64,000 nt of DNA from Escallonia rubra (Eukaryota; Streptophyta; Magnoliopsida; Escalloniales; Escalloniaceae): NCBI GenBank assembly GCA_033065855.1, contig JAVXUO010001787.1:67001-131000 (forward strand). Direction: 5' to 3'. Positions within the stretch are counted from its first letter, which is position 1, and every line of letters begins with the position of its first letter. Positions 20,440 through 33,018 of the stretch are shown piece after piece. Position numbers and translations under genes: made by a program. The notes beneath the pieces were generated by a model. That model did no database searches and was not told where the DNA came from. It saw nothing but the letters and a program-made list of their open reading frames with translations.

Positions 20440-21490
20440 ATTTTTCTAATGGGAAAAGTTTAGTCTTGCCCAAAGCAAAATGCTGCAGATTTTGGTGAAA
20501 AAACTAAGAATGGTTTGAAATGTTAAGAATAATGTGCAAAACTTCAAGGGTTAATTACGCTTGACGCCCCCAAACTTAGCCGCGGTAGCATTCGTCACTC
20601 CAAAGTTTATTTTACATATCTCGCACCACAAACTTGTGTAAGTGTGACATCAAATAACCCCCTTCTATTATCCAACCAAGAGCCTCGCCAGACAGGCCAT
20701 TTGATTGAAATGAGGGGGGCATTCTTGTCAGATCAACCACAAAACCGTAACAACCTAATATCCAACGAACCATTGAAACCCACCATCACTACCTTATTGC
20801 AGTATATCTGACTTCTTTTCTATTGTACACGCTTAACTCACAATCCTAGGAAGATTCAGAGAACCAACTGTAGATACTAAAATATTAGTTTACCATTCAA
20901 TGGTAGATAATTTTAGTGATTAGTCAAATATTCAACTTTGCGGAAAATGCGGAACAAGTTGCTGAGAAGGAGTCAAATAAAATGATGGTAAACTTGACCC
21001 AAAGTTATTTTTTGTCGTCACAGTCAAAGCTCTGTCGAAACTCTGTCGTCATTTTTTGTTTCATTTGAAGAACAACACGCACTAATCTAGTGTCGTTCTT
21101 CGATCGAACACTTCCAAGACACTAGTTCTCTACGATCAAAGCTTAAGCGCCGAAATTCTGTCATCTCCCAGGTTATGCTTCACTTAAAGAACAATACGCA
21201 CTAACGCAGTGTCATTCTTCAATCAAGCACTTCCAAGTCACAAATATCGGTTTCTCGATCTTTTGCCTTCAATCAAAGAGGAATTTGCCTTTAAGTTCAA
21301 TGATGCTACACGTCAAAGATCCCCACACTTATTCAGAATAAAGCCTTGAAGCCGTCGACCAACATCATTTCGACAATCTTTCAATAGCAAAGATTGAAGA
21401 AGTCAAATCCACGCTCCAAGATCAAGTTGTTTCAGCCCTTGGATCTTGTATAAACTCGAGATCGAATCAGATGATATTTTATGTAAAAAT

Positions 21491-23743
21491 TGTAATACCC
21501 CAGTATTTTTTTTATGCTATGTTATTACTTTAAAATAATTAAATAACTAAATAAGCAAATTTGTGGTCTTTTTGCAATATTATGAAAGTTTTGGTGCCTT
21601 TTGAATAAGAGGCTAAAGTTGGAGGGGCTTTGTGTAATTAGCCAGCTAGGGTTTCATAGGATAAGCTTGCATTCTCACTGGATGCGTGCTAACAGAAAAG
21701 AATAATATTTTTCTCCAGCCTCCTCTTCCTTCTTTGGTAGCCGGCCCTCCCAATTTTTGGCAGTAAACTTCTTGTTCCTTTGGAGAATTTCAGCGTAATC
21801 AAGTAGCGTAGCTTGGGGCATTGAAAATTCACGAATTTGCTTGTATAAGGTACGGGATTTTCGGATTTCTTCCTGTGGCATGGGCTTACTGCTTCAAATC
21901 TGAAAAAGAAAAATTCATTTGAATTGATTACTCTTGTTTTGTAGCTATGGTAAGGGAAATTCCGTATTTTAGCGTGGTAAAAGGATCATCCATGAAAATC
22001 TGTTCATAGACTCCCATTCCTTGCCTTCTCTGTTTGTTCATCTATTGTACATGAATAGACATTCAATTCGAATTACCCTTGAAACCATTGCAATTTGTAA
22101 GATTTTACTCCTAAGAAGCTGAATTACTACTAGTGCTGTCCACCTTGGTTTTATAAAGAATTTACTTGCCTCTAATCCATCCACCATCACATGTTCGTAT
22201 TTCAATTTAATGGCCAGCTCCACCTGTTTTGTTTCCGCCAGTTGAAGTTGATTACTTCATGAACTGTTCCTGTAATGCTTTTGCCATGGAATCTTGTATT
22301 ATATATGCTTGTATTCTCTATTCAATCGTCAATCTTTCTACCCACTTAGTTGATTCTTTTTTATAGCTTAACTGGTATTTAAGCTATACTAGTGGGCAAA
22401 CAACAGCAGGTAGTTTTCATTCTGCAATTCATTCCAATCCTTTTGGCATTCTTTTGTTTTCAGCTTGTTGTTAGTCAAAGAACCTGCTACACTCTCACAT
22501 GTTTCTTTTGGTGGCCAAGGATCTGGTCATGCTATTATTTGTTCTTTTAATAGCTTAACTGATTAACTAATCCAAATCTTTTGCATTCCTGGGCTCGTGC
22601 CAATATCCACTTGCTCGTTTTGACATTCTAGATATTAAAAAGCTGGAACATTTTTGGCTACTTCTTTAGTTAAATAGCCCCCACCCTTGGACAGTCACAC
22701 TGTTTGTCACCTAATGCAAGTACTGGAATGTCATGTGTCTTGGTTAGTCAAGTATACCTCTCCTTATTGTGGTGAAAGTTCAGGTGTAGCATTCTTGTCA
22801 ACTAAACCTTCCTATCGCATGAAATGGTACTGGCTTATTTCTTCTTCTATTTTACTACCACAGTAGTATTTGCTCATTTGGCCGTATACCTTGAGATTTC
22901 TTTCTGCGCATGTACCTTGAGAACATGTATGCTTAGTGTTCTTTACATAATTAATCCTTTTGGGAGTTAGATAAGCAGTTATCGGGTCTAAATACGGTTT
23001 GTCAATGTCATTGCTTTTTTTTTTTTTTTTTTTTTCCTTAAACGGCTATGTTTGAACAACTCTCAAATTGAGAGGGTCCTTTGGACAGATGTTTGATTAT
23101 GCTAGCAATCAATAGACGACTAGCACGATACCGGTAGCACACGTTTGATGTTTGTACGTTTGGTTCGACGTTTGGGTCTTATGACCAACATAGTCATCGT
23201 ATGTTTTGTTGTTTAGCGTTCCCGGCATATTATTTATATGTTTAGGGTTAATGCTTAATCACGTTTGTTTCGGCATTTGATATAAGAATTTGGTTTACCC
23301 ATTCCATCAAGTATTGTTGTTTGACTCTTTTAGTTGTTGCTTTGATATCTTGTCGTTTTTGTACCTTACTGAGCTATTTGAGCTCACCCTTTCACTCTAC
23401 CTTGCCCCTTGCCACAGGTCATGAAAGTGACTAAGGATCCGTGTGACGGCATTGGAGCTTTGAGATTCCTTTTTAGTTAATTACATTGCAGTTTATTTTG
23501 AGAACTTTACCCGAAAGTGGGTAATTTGATAGAATTGATTTCATATGATTGGTTTAGCCGTTGCGTTTACTAAATTTGTTTTGTAATGAATTTTTAAGAG
23601 AACGGATTGCATTAGATTTTTTTTTTATGGAGATATTTTATGTTAGAGGAGTTAGTTGCTCTGTTATACCGTTATCACTAGAATTACAGCGGTGTATCAG
23701 AAAATTTGATTGGAGTCACGGCTTCCGTTTTTGAGGCATGACA
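21491..23743. mobile_element. Solo-LTR-like insertion A in the 5' LTR
   Basis: 2,253 bp beginning TGTAATACCCC and ending GAGGCATGACA, flanked by a perfect 5-bp duplication AAAAT (21486-21490 and 23744-23748). TG...CA ends with a 5-bp duplication are those of an LTR, and no internal domain is seen, so a solo LTR is the simplest reading. The intact LTR copies elsewhere give the empty site. No gene is recognised inside. A related copy lies at 23999-26889. Confidence 0.85.
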
Positions 23744-24128
23744 AAAATCACAGAGTGGTGTGTAACCATTAATTAAAATTTTGGTAATCGTTTTTTGTGC
23801 AATTATTTCTTGTCTTACAGTTTAGACATGAAATTTGTGGGTACAAATTTGTAGAACGCCCGGTGGGACCACTCGGCCTCTCATCTTTTTCTCCATATAA
23901 GATTCTCAAATAATCTTTGACACATCAATGGCACCAAAAAAAACACAGTAGACTCAAGACAGGGAGAACTGCCGCCGCAAGAAGTAATAGCAACAGCATG
24001 TAACACCCCAATATTTTTTTTATGCGATATTATTACTTTAAAATAATTAATAACTAAATAAGCAAGCTTATGGTCTTTTTGCAATGTTATGAAAATTTTG
24101 GTGCCTTTTGAGTAAGAGGCTAAAGTTT

Positions 24129-24149
24129 GGGGGGGGGGGGGGGGGGGGG
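24129..24149 (+). repeat. Run of 21 G
   Basis: An uninterrupted G tract. Insertion A has only a few Gs at the same place (near 21620), so the run expanded in copy B. Confidence 0.95.
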
Positions 24150-25204
24150 ATTTGTGTAATTAGCCGGCTAGGGTTTCATTTAAATAACATATTTTTCTCC
24201 GGCCTCCTCTTCCTTCTTTGGTAGCCGGCCCTTCTATTCTCTTCTTCTTTTTAAGCCCTAAATTGCTTGTTCCTTTGGAGAAGATTGGAGTACTCGAGTA
24301 GCGTAGCTTGGGAAGATTGTGTTTTCGTCGATCCGCTAGTATAAAGGAAGGGATTTTTTCGAATTTATTGCTGTGGCATGGGTTTATTTTCTCTAACCTG
24401 AAGAATCATTGGACTTGATTAATCTTATTTGGGTATGAGATTTACGATTCATATTGTAGTAGGAGTATTGCAATTTTTGTTGGGATTTGTTCAAGGTACC
24501 CTGAACATCTAATTTGTTAGATGTGTTTTCTTCTTCTTGCACCAACTTTCACCCGGCAGTACAATATCCTGAATTGGCAAGAATGAAATCCCAAGCTTGC
24601 CTTTTGTTTCTTTTTTTGTTGGAAGTCACTGCCGATCTTAGGAATTCCTCTTGGGTTCATGCAATTCCAAGCTTGATTCTAATTAATTTGGTGTTGTTGT
24701 AACACATGCTTGACCTGTTACTACTTTTAAGTTTTGTTTTCTTTCATTTCATAGTTGGCAGAAGGCATAGCCAAGCCTTAGAATAATCCTTTCTTCTTGG
24801 GCGGTGGCATTGTCTGTTGTTCTTAATCACCCCTTCGTGCCATTCATTTGAAATTGTTAAGGTTACCATTCTTCTACGGATGATTCTATTTAATCTAAAA
24901 TCCATGACCCCTATAACTTTTGTTGTATTTTCCTTTGCCAATTAATGGTTCTCTGTTGGTTATTGAGTTCTCTTCACTTGCCTTCACACGCTGGCTCCCA
25001 ATGATAATATCATGGCCACCCTATTGTCTTATTCATAATCTTGTATGTCCATTAGTTGAATTACTGTTATGGTAGCTTCTTTTAATTGCCGGAGAATTAT
25101 AGTCTTGTACTATTCTCTATCCCTTTTGGCTACTTCTTTAGTTAAATTGCCCCTACCCTTGGAGTCACATTGTTTGTCACCTCATGCAAGTAACAATTGG
25201 GGCA

Positions 25205-25253
<49 letters not shown>

Positions 25254-25255
25254 CA
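25205..25255. repeat. AC/GC/AT dinucleotide microsatellite
   Basis: AC repeats, interrupted by a short GC stretch and ending in AT repeats. Confidence 0.95.
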
Positions 25256-27179
25256 TATCATGTTTCCGACATATCTCTTTTATTTTGGCTAATAATACCC
25301 CTCCTACACGCTAAAAAATGATTTTATCACGACCCAGATTACCAGTTAGGCCGTCCCATGCAACTATTAAAATCTATTTTCTCTCTTAATGAAGTTCGAA
25401 AAACGAAAAGTTGGTTTCATATGAACAAGTAACCATACAGAGTATATAAATCTTACACATCCTTACTAGTTGCACATTCTTCCTACAATTCCTTAAAGTC
25501 AACCTACCCTTAAGGGTGGGCAACAACAAGAGCAAGGTATAGAATAAAGGACACATGAGCGTTTCAGAGAATGTTTGCGCTATTGCATAGATAGAATACA
25601 ATTGTTGGAGAATGCTTGGGGATTCTTGGATTGGTTAGTCAAGTATAACTCTCGTTATTGTGGTGAAAGTTCAGGTGTAGCATTCTTGTCAACTAAACCT
25701 TCCCATAGCATGAAATGGTATTGGCTTATTTCTTCTTCTATTTTACTACCACACTAGTATTTGCTCTTTGCCCGTGTACCTTGAGATTTCTCTCTACGCA
25801 TGTACCTTGAGAACATGTATGCTTATTGTTCCTTACATAATTAATCCTTTTGGGAGTCAGATAAACTGTTATTGGGTCTAAATACCGTCTATCAATTTCA
25901 TTGCTTTTTAGTCCTTAAATGACTGTGTTCGAACAACTCTCAAATTGAGAGGGTCCTTTGGACACACGTTTGTTTATGTTGGCGATCAGTGGACGCCTAG
26001 CACGCTACCGGTAGCACATGTTTGATGTTTGTACGTTTGGTTCAACTTTTGGGTCTTATGACCAACATAGTCATCGTATACTTTTGCTGTGTAGCATTCC
26101 CGGCATATTATTTATATGTTTAGGGTTAATGTTTAATCGCGTTTGTTTCGGCATTTGATATAAGAATTTGGTTTACCCATTCCATCAAGTATTGTTGTTT
26201 GACTATGTTAGTTGTTGCTTTGATATCTTGTCGTTTTTGTACCTTATTGAGCTATTTGAGCTCACCCTTTCACTCTACCTTGCCCCTTGCCACAGGTCAT
26301 GAAAGTGACTAAGGATCCGTGTGACAGCATTGGAGTTTTGAGATTCCTTTTTAGTTAATTAGATTGCAGTTTGTTTTTAGAACAGTGGGTAATTTGAATT
26401 GAGAGGGTCCTTTGGACACACGTTTGTTTATGTTGGCGATCAGTGGACGCCTAGCACGCTACCGGTAGCACATGTTTGATGTTTGTACGTTTGGTTCAAC
26501 TTTTGGGTCTTATGACCAACATAGTCATCGTATATTTTTGCTGTGTAGCATTCCCGGCATATTATTTATATGTTTAGGGCTAATGCTTAATCACGTTTGT
26601 TTCGGCATTTGATAAAAGAATTTGGTTTACCCATTCCATCAAGTATTGCTGTTTGACTCTGTTAGTTAATTTGATAGAATTGATTGCATATGATTGGTTT
26701 AGCCGCTGCGTTTAGTAAATTTGTTTTGTAACGGATTTTTTTAAGAGAACGGATTGCATTAGATTTTTGTTTTATGGAGATTTTTTTTATGTTAGAGTTA
26801 GTTGCTCTGTTATACCGTTATCACTATAATTACAGCAGTATATCTAGAAATTTGATTGCAGTCACGGCTTTCATTTTTGGGGCGTGACAGTACTTCGACC
26901 AACCCTGTGACTCGAAGTAAGGCGAAGGACAAAGTTGTTGTCCCTGCCCGAAAGATAGCACCTTTTTCTAAGCCACCGGCCAAGCCACGCATTCGATTCC
27001 AAGAGAACAGGTCGTCTAAGGCCTATACGCTGGGGGCGTCCAATGCTTGAAAGATCCCCAAAATGCTCAGCATCCCTTTCAAGCCCTTAAAATGTAAGAA
27101 GGTCAAGCCTTCACAAGGGATGCACTAAAATCATATCCAAGACCAAACTCTACATCCCTTAGGTGTAAAAAATCAAAGT

Positions 27180-28370
27180 CAAGTTGTCTTCATCTTATCA
27201 TTCTTCAAGCCCAGATTCGAAGGCCAAGGTCGTAATTGTCTGGTTGGAGATCAAGCTCTGAAGCCCTTCAACTAATTGCAAGTTGTCTTCATCTTATCAA
27301 GCTTTAAGCCTAGATTCGAAGGTCAAATTCGTATCGTCTGGTTAAAGATCCAGCTTTAAAGCCCTTCATCTAGCTGCAAGGTGTCTCATTATATCAAGCT
27401 TATATCTCAGATTTGAAGGTCAAAGTCGTATAGTATGGATGGAGAACAAGCTTTGAAGCACTTCAATTAGCTACAAGTCGTCTTCATCCGATCAAGTTTC
27501 AAGCCCGAATTCGAAGCTCAAAGTTGTATCGTCTGGTTAGAGATCAAGCTTTGAAGCCCTTCAACTAGCTGCAACACGTCTTTATTCGATCAAGCTTCAA
27601 GCCGGATTTAAAGGTGAAAGTCGTATTGTTTGGTTGGAGATCAAGTTTGGAAGTCCTTCAACTAGTTACAAGTCATCTTCATCCAATCAAGCTTCAAGCC
27701 CAAATTTGAAGGTCAAAGGTGTATCATCTGGTTGGAGATCAAGCTCTGAAGCCCTTTAACTAGCTACAAATCATCATCATCGATCAAGCCTGATGGCCGA
27801 AGTGAAGACCAAAATTGAAGTCAAAGCTCCTCATCACGAGCTTAAACTGCACAATCAAAACGCCTCACCACGAGCCTAACCTACAAGATCAACATTCATC
27901 GGCACGAGCTTAAAATACACAAAGCAAAGCTCCTAAGCTCGAGCCTAAACTGCAAGATCAACGCTCTTCGACACAAGCTTAAACTGCAATCAAATCTCCT
28001 CAACATGAGCTTAAATAGCTGATCATGGTCCCTAATTAGCACGAGCTTAAACTACACAATTAGGCTCCTTAGCATGAGCTTAAACTGCACGATCAATGCT
28101 CCTCAGCAAGAGCCTAAACTGCACGATCGTTGCTCCTCAACATGAGCTTAAGCTGCACAATCAACGCTCCCCTCAGCATGAGCCTAAACTTCACGATTAA
28201 TGCTCCTCAGCACGAGTTTAAACTGCACCATCGCAACTCCTCAGCACGAGCCTAAACTGCAAGGTCAAAGCTCCTCAGAACAAGCCTAAACTGCAAGATC
28301 AAAGCTCCTCAATAAGAGCCTAAACTGTAAGATCAACACTCTTGCGCACGAGCTTAAACTGCAACATGAA
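27180..28370 (+). repeat. Two degenerate tandem arrays inside the LARD-like element
   Basis: The first array (27180-27790) has about six units of about 100-120 bp, each with forms of AAGCCCTTCAACTAGCTGCA, CGAAGGTCAAAGTCGTAT and GGTTGGAGATCAAGC. The second (27800-28370) has about sixteen units of about 33-36 bp around the words CTCCTCAGCACGAGC and CTAAACTGCAAGATCAA. Both look non-coding. They may once have been spacer sequence of the element. Confidence 0.85.
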
Positions 28371-29756
28371 TTCTTCTGGCCTGCAGAGCTAAGACTGCAT
28401 AAGGCACAAAAGAAATCACTTTGCACTTGAACTATGTCCATTGACTCGATCCATTAGGGTACATAGGCAGCTTGGAGTTTTGCTTTGAATTTAGTCACCC
28501 CTCTAGAAAAAAGAAAAAAATTCACATGGCAGTCTAAAGTCTTGAGGCTAATTAGTCTTTCATGCCAAGCACAAAGAACGTGCAAATCCTACCGAGGCTC
28601 AACTGCTAAACGAATGGGGGGCAAGTCCTGCCGAGCTCAAACTTATGAAAGTACAGGCCAACTGAAGAGCATGCAAAAGAAGGCAAGCCCAACTGCATGT
28701 CTTGTCGAGCACACTTTCAGTGCACTCCAATACAAAGTCATCTTGGTCGAGTCAAAAGTGTCGGGAAGTGCATGAAGGCTGCCCCCAAAATGCAAGTCAT
28801 GTCAAGTGGATCTTCAAAGCAATCCGACCAGTCTTGCTGTAATTATGTCCATAAATTCCAGTCAACAGAGAACTCGATACAGGAGGGAAAGTCCACGTGC
28901 AATACGTGTCGAGCAAATTTCTGGATCCAGTCATGTCAAATGGATCTTCAAAGCAATCTGACCAGTCTTGTTGTAGCTGTGTCCATAATGCAGGTCAACA
29001 GAAGACTCGCACAGGAGGGAAAGTCCACGTGCAAGAAGTGTCGTGCATATTTCTGGAGCCAGCCAATTGAGTTTTCCTATGGTCGTGCCCATAATGCAGG
29101 TCAACAGAGGATTCGCGTAGGAAAGAAAATCTACGTGCGAGCCATGTGGAATGCATTTCTAAGGCCAGTCAGAGGAGCCTCACAGCGGTCATATCCATCA
29201 GGCAACAAATGACCTACACACATGAAAAGCCAAAATCTAAGTCGTGCCGACCACATTTTTGGCGAGAGCAATTCTTCATCATTGTCGTCATTAAATTCAG
29301 ACCTGAGCAAAGGTGTTAGCAGATATAGAAATGCAAGTCGCATTAATAATGCATTGACCGCTAAAAATATTGACGTGCATGCATGCATATACGGATGAGC
29401 GTGGAAAATGCATTGCCAAAGCTCAAGTGCTCGAAAAAAAAAAGGAAAATTTAAGAATAAGTCATGTGCATGCTCACACAGCCAAGATTAATGAGCTTGT
29501 TAATCACCAAATTTTTAGTTGGAATGCCATCGAGATAGTGTGGCTTGTGGTTTGGGGTTCCTTCATAAAGCATAAAACCCTAAAGGTCCATCGAGGGCAA
29601 GCCCTGAGCAAATGGGTCAATGCCGATTTCATTGGTAAGGCCCAATCAAAAGAATTTTCTTATCTAGAAGGAAAGGAAAAAGAGACTATCACTTCAAGCC
29701 TTGCGACAATACCAGACAAAAAGAAGTACCGCACAAGTCTTCAGGTGGGAGCAATA
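28371..29756 (+). other. Remaining internal region of the LARD-like element
   Basis: Several overlapping open stretches up to 171 codons, including imperfect repeats of a block with CAGGAGGGAAAGTCCACGTGCA (three forms near 28880, 29015 and 29115, quoted in part). No known protein is recognised. It is taken as spacer DNA of the retroelement. Confidence 0.5.
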
Positions 29757-30737
29757 TGTAGACAGTAAAAAATTATTTTTAACGGTCAACGGTAGATAAT
29801 TTAGTGACTAGTCGCATATTCAACATTGCGAAAAATGAGGGTCAAGATGCTGAGATGGAGTCAAATCTCAACCCAAAGTTAAGCTAGAAGGACCGGCCTA
29901 AATAAAATTATTTCGCCTAGCTCAAGTGTGGTCTTGCTACCATAAAATTCAAATAAAATTGACTTAGACTTAAGGAATATGTATAAATTAAATGGAAATA
30001 ACAATTCATTTAATGGAAAATTTCTGATTGAATTAAAAGGGAAAAATCTCTTTGATTACGAAGTCAAAGCCCAATCATGGGTTTTTCAAATTTAAGTCTA
30101 TTATCTTGCCGATAAATAAAGGACTTGGGGTAAAGGAAAATGATACGCAGGGTCTCCACGATCATAGCCAAAGCTCCGCCGAAACTCCATCATCACTTTG
30201 TGCTTTCTTTGAAGAACAACATGCTTTAATCTAGTGTCGTTCTTCAATCGAGCACTTCCAAGACACAAAGTCTCTGCGATCAAAGCCTAAGCTCTGCCGA
30301 AACTATGTCGTCTCCCAGGTGGTGCTTCATTTGAAAAACAATATGCACTAACGCAATTCCAATCTTCAATTAAGCACTTCCAACTCACAAAGATTAGTTT
30401 CTCTTTCGCCTTAAATCATAAAGGAATTTGACTTCAACATCAGTGATTCTACAAGTCAAGGATCACCACACTTGTTCGGGATAAAAGCCTTGAAGCCCTC
30501 AATCAAGCATCATTTCGGTGATCTTTCAACAGCAAAGACTGAAGAACCCAAATCCACGTTTGAAGATCAAGTTTTTTCAGCTATTGGATCATGAACAAAC
30601 TGGAGATCGAATCAGAGGATTTACACTTATTTTATGTAAACATCACAGATGGTGTAACCATTCATTTAAATTTGATAAATCGAATTTTGTGTAATTATTT
30701 CTTGTCTTGCAGTTTAGACACGAAATTTGTGCATACA
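29757..30737 (+). mobile_element. 3' LTR of the LARD-like element
   Basis: 981 bp from TGTAGACAG to GCATACA, without the insertions carried by its two relatives. It is the cleanest reference copy of this LTR in the window. It has two related sub-blocks that include CTTTGAAGAACAACA and TCGTTCTTCAAT. Confidence 0.85.
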
Positions 30738-31161
30738 CCAATATTTGATCATTCCAATTTTGGTGATGACTGTATATACCCATAAATGGAATTGTAGGTA
30801 GAGGATGGAGTTGGAGGTGCAGGCAAGAAATGGATATGGAGGATGGAGACTGAATAGGATAGAGGTGGATGGTGCGAGAGGCAGCCTTAAGGTCAGGGGT
30901 ACACATTGTGGTGGTTTTGTGGTGTTAAGATCTTGTGATGGTGGTGGAGATCAATTGAATTATGGTTGCGGTGATTGAAACTAATATTTCCCAGTTGAAC
31001 AGAGATAGAGACGTGTTGGGCCATCACACACCCCTAATGTTGGCGGCCAACCCACAAGCACCATGATGTATCTGCTATCCCATTAAATCCGACCACCCTC
31101 CATTCATATGTAAACCATTATCAGAAGATCGCCACCGCCACCTCTTTGCTTGACTGGTGCA

Positions 31162-31230
31162 CCATCACAAACCACCCACCGCCCCCACCATCACAAACCA
31201 CCCACCGCCCCCACCATCACAAACCACAAA
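31162..31230 (+). repeat. Short tandem repeat, about 28-bp unit
   Basis: Two and a half copies of a unit containing ACCATCACAAACCACCCA and CCGCCCCC, inside the MULE. Confidence 0.85.
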
Positions 31231-31576
31231 CCACCATTGTGAAGTCATTCCTAAACCTACCACAGCCATCAATATTTACCATACAAGAACCCTAGATCCC
31301 TCTCTTCCTCGATTTTGATCACAATGAACAATGTTAAGTCCTCTACTTTTTGTAGCAGAGAACCTTTTTTTCTCTTTTGACTTGATTTCTAAAAATTCCC
31401 TTCTAAGTTCAACCATGTAAAAAAATTTGCTCGAATTTTGGTCGAAATATGGTTGGAGGGTTTTTGGTGCCACACTTATATAAATTTGTGGTGTAAGATA
31501 GTTAAAATGAACTTTGGAATGCCGAAAGCTACTGCGGGTAAACTTGGGGCGCTCAGCTTAATTGACCAAAACTTTA

Positions 31577-33015
31577 ATTGATTAAGCACATTACACGATG
31601 CTCTTTTCTAGCATTCTCTTTGTGTGATTAACATGTAAATGACAATATATCAAGTAACGCCTAACAAGTAATGCACAAATCAACCACAGGAGGCACAACA
31701 TTTAACATGAAACTCCCAAACTCCAACGTGAAAGAAAACCACGAGACCAACTCCAAATTACTTACGTTATATATGAGAGCTACAATTCTGCCTCTACTAA
31801 ACAGAACTAAAGACTTGTAAACATCAAGATAACAATCTTAGAGCATTACTCAATTACCAGGTTAAACATCACATATGCAAAGGTGCATTACAATAAGTGA
31901 TCAACCAAAAAGTGGTTGTAGAGGATGTAAGATGAACACTGTTCTCCACACTTTAAAACACGATCTTGACGATCGGATACTATGTCAACTTTGTCAAGAA
32001 TCGGCTCCTAAAAGTTCCTACTAATCGGACCACAATCCTGTAAACGATGATGCAATTTGCAATAGCAATGATGTAGCCTTATTTCTCACCTTTTTTGTGC
32101 AAATTGCAATAAAAGTGATATAACCTTCTTTCTCACCTTTTCCTTTCCCACTGACTATTCTTGTCTTCGTTACTCCAACCCTTATATTCTGAATATGGAG
32201 CCTTCTAAACCTTCCAAACTTGAGCTTTAAAGTTCTTCGTTGATCTTTTCGGTCATCCTCCACACAGGAGGGAAAAACCTAACAAACTTGCCAACCCAAA
32301 AACGTGGAGGTAATCAACGTACCCCGTGTCCTTAGCACGACTTTTTTCTTGTAAGGATTCATCTTCTTCTCGAACACAAACATTTTCTTCTATTTTAGCT
32401 TCTCTTCCTAGAAATGGAGTTTCATCGTGGAGGGACGAACAACCACGAACTTAACGCTCTTGTTTCGTGCTCACGCCATTCATAGTGGTCTTTTTCGCCC
32501 TTGATTGTTGAGCTTTAATTTTTCCATCATTGTACCCCATGTCCTTAGAATGACTAGTAGGGATTCATCTTCTTCTCGAACACAAACACTTCCTTCGTTT
32601 TCAGCTTCTCTTCCTAGCAATGGAGTTTCATCGTGGAGGGACGAACAACTACAAACTTAACTGTTCTTGTTCGTGCCCACTCCATTCATAGTGGTTTCCT
32701 TCGCCCTTGATTGTTACTTTAAATTTTTCATCATTGTCGTACTGGTGCACAAGTTGCTAGCATTCTTATAGTTCTCGTCGAAGGATTTGGCCCCATCTTT
32801 ATAGGGCTTTGCACCACACCTTTCTGTACTGTCCCCCATTTTTCACATTCTTTATAGCAAGAGTGAGCACTTTTGTCATGCAGAGCTCGGTTCTGATCAT
32901 AGTGAAAGTGCTTGTCTTTATTTCTATGACGGTCACTATTGAGCCTTCAGTGATCTTGCATATCCGTTACCAAAATAACTGCCAAAGCTATTATTATAAT
33001 TTTGCTATTGGAGAT
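31577..33015. other. Intergenic region with a 210-bp tandem duplication
   Basis: No gene is recognised. From about 32319 to 32537 and from 32537 to 32744 the same block occurs twice in direct order at roughly 85% identity; both copies hold ATTCATCTTCTTCTCGAACA and TGGAGTTTCATCGTGGAGGG. The region at 31580-32310 has loose resemblance to retroelement spacer DNA, but no family can be named. Confidence 0.55.
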
Positions 33016-33018
33016 TAA

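Larger units (their letters stand above)
15585..23873 (+). repeat. Segmental duplication unit B (contains subtilase B)
   Basis: The second copy of the unit at 3864-13867, same orientation. Once the later insertion at 21491-23743 is set aside, it holds the same order: unidentified segment, upstream region, subtilase, 3' flank, MULE left end and LTR. It lacks the short LTR element, the extra promoter copy and both MITEs seen in unit A. Confidence 0.85.
23999..26889. mobile_element. Solo-LTR-like insertion B, with an internal duplication
   Basis: 2,891 bp, beginning TGTAACACCCC and ending TTTTTGGGGCGTGACA, clearly of the same family as insertion A. It holds a G run (24129-24149), an extra block of about 430 bp including an AC microsatellite (about 25195-25620), and a direct internal duplication of about 280 bp (from about 25944 and again from about 26399). 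No target duplication is visible: CAGCA precedes it and GTACT follows. It lies in the internal region of the LTR element, shortly after the start of gag-like sequence. Confidence 0.75.
20869..30737 (+). mobile_element. Non-autonomous LTR element (LARD-like) with two nested insertions
   Basis: The 5' LTR is 20869-23845 (split by 21491-23743) and the 3' LTR is 29757-30737. Both begin TGTAGA. The flanking 5-mers CCAAC (20864-20868) and CCAAT (30738-30742) are a near-perfect target duplication. A primer-binding-type sequence with CGGTGGGACC follows the 5' LTR and a purine-rich tract (AGGTGGGAG) precedes the 3' LTR. Without the insertion at 23999-26889 the interior is about 3 kb. It consists mainly of degenerate tandem repeats, with a short gag-like start (TRSKAK near 26920) and no reverse transcriptase, RNase H or integrase. 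It is a defective, helper-dependent element, older than the duplication of the subtilase unit. Confidence 0.85.
20547..31567 (+). mobile_element. MULE split by a nested LTR element
   Basis: The left end (20547-20868) and right end (about 30743-31567) are inverted copies of each other over about 130 bp at roughly 75% identity. Both hold forms of CCAAAGTT(T/C)ATTTTA and CACCACAAA(C/T)TT inward. Near-matching 9-bp duplications flank them: AAAACTTCA at 20538-20546 and AAAACTTTA at 31568-31576. Without the LTR element at 20869-30737 the MULE is about 1.15 kb. It is non-coding, with a GGTGGT/CCACC-rich interior, including a short tandem repeat at 31162-31230. This MULE also sits after subtilase A (left end only), so it entered before the segmental duplication. 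Confidence 0.8.

Noticed and set aside
28485-29768. Frames up to 171 codons in the interior of the LARD-like element
   Set aside because: No gag or pol motif is found. They lie in repeated spacer DNA with overlapping frames.
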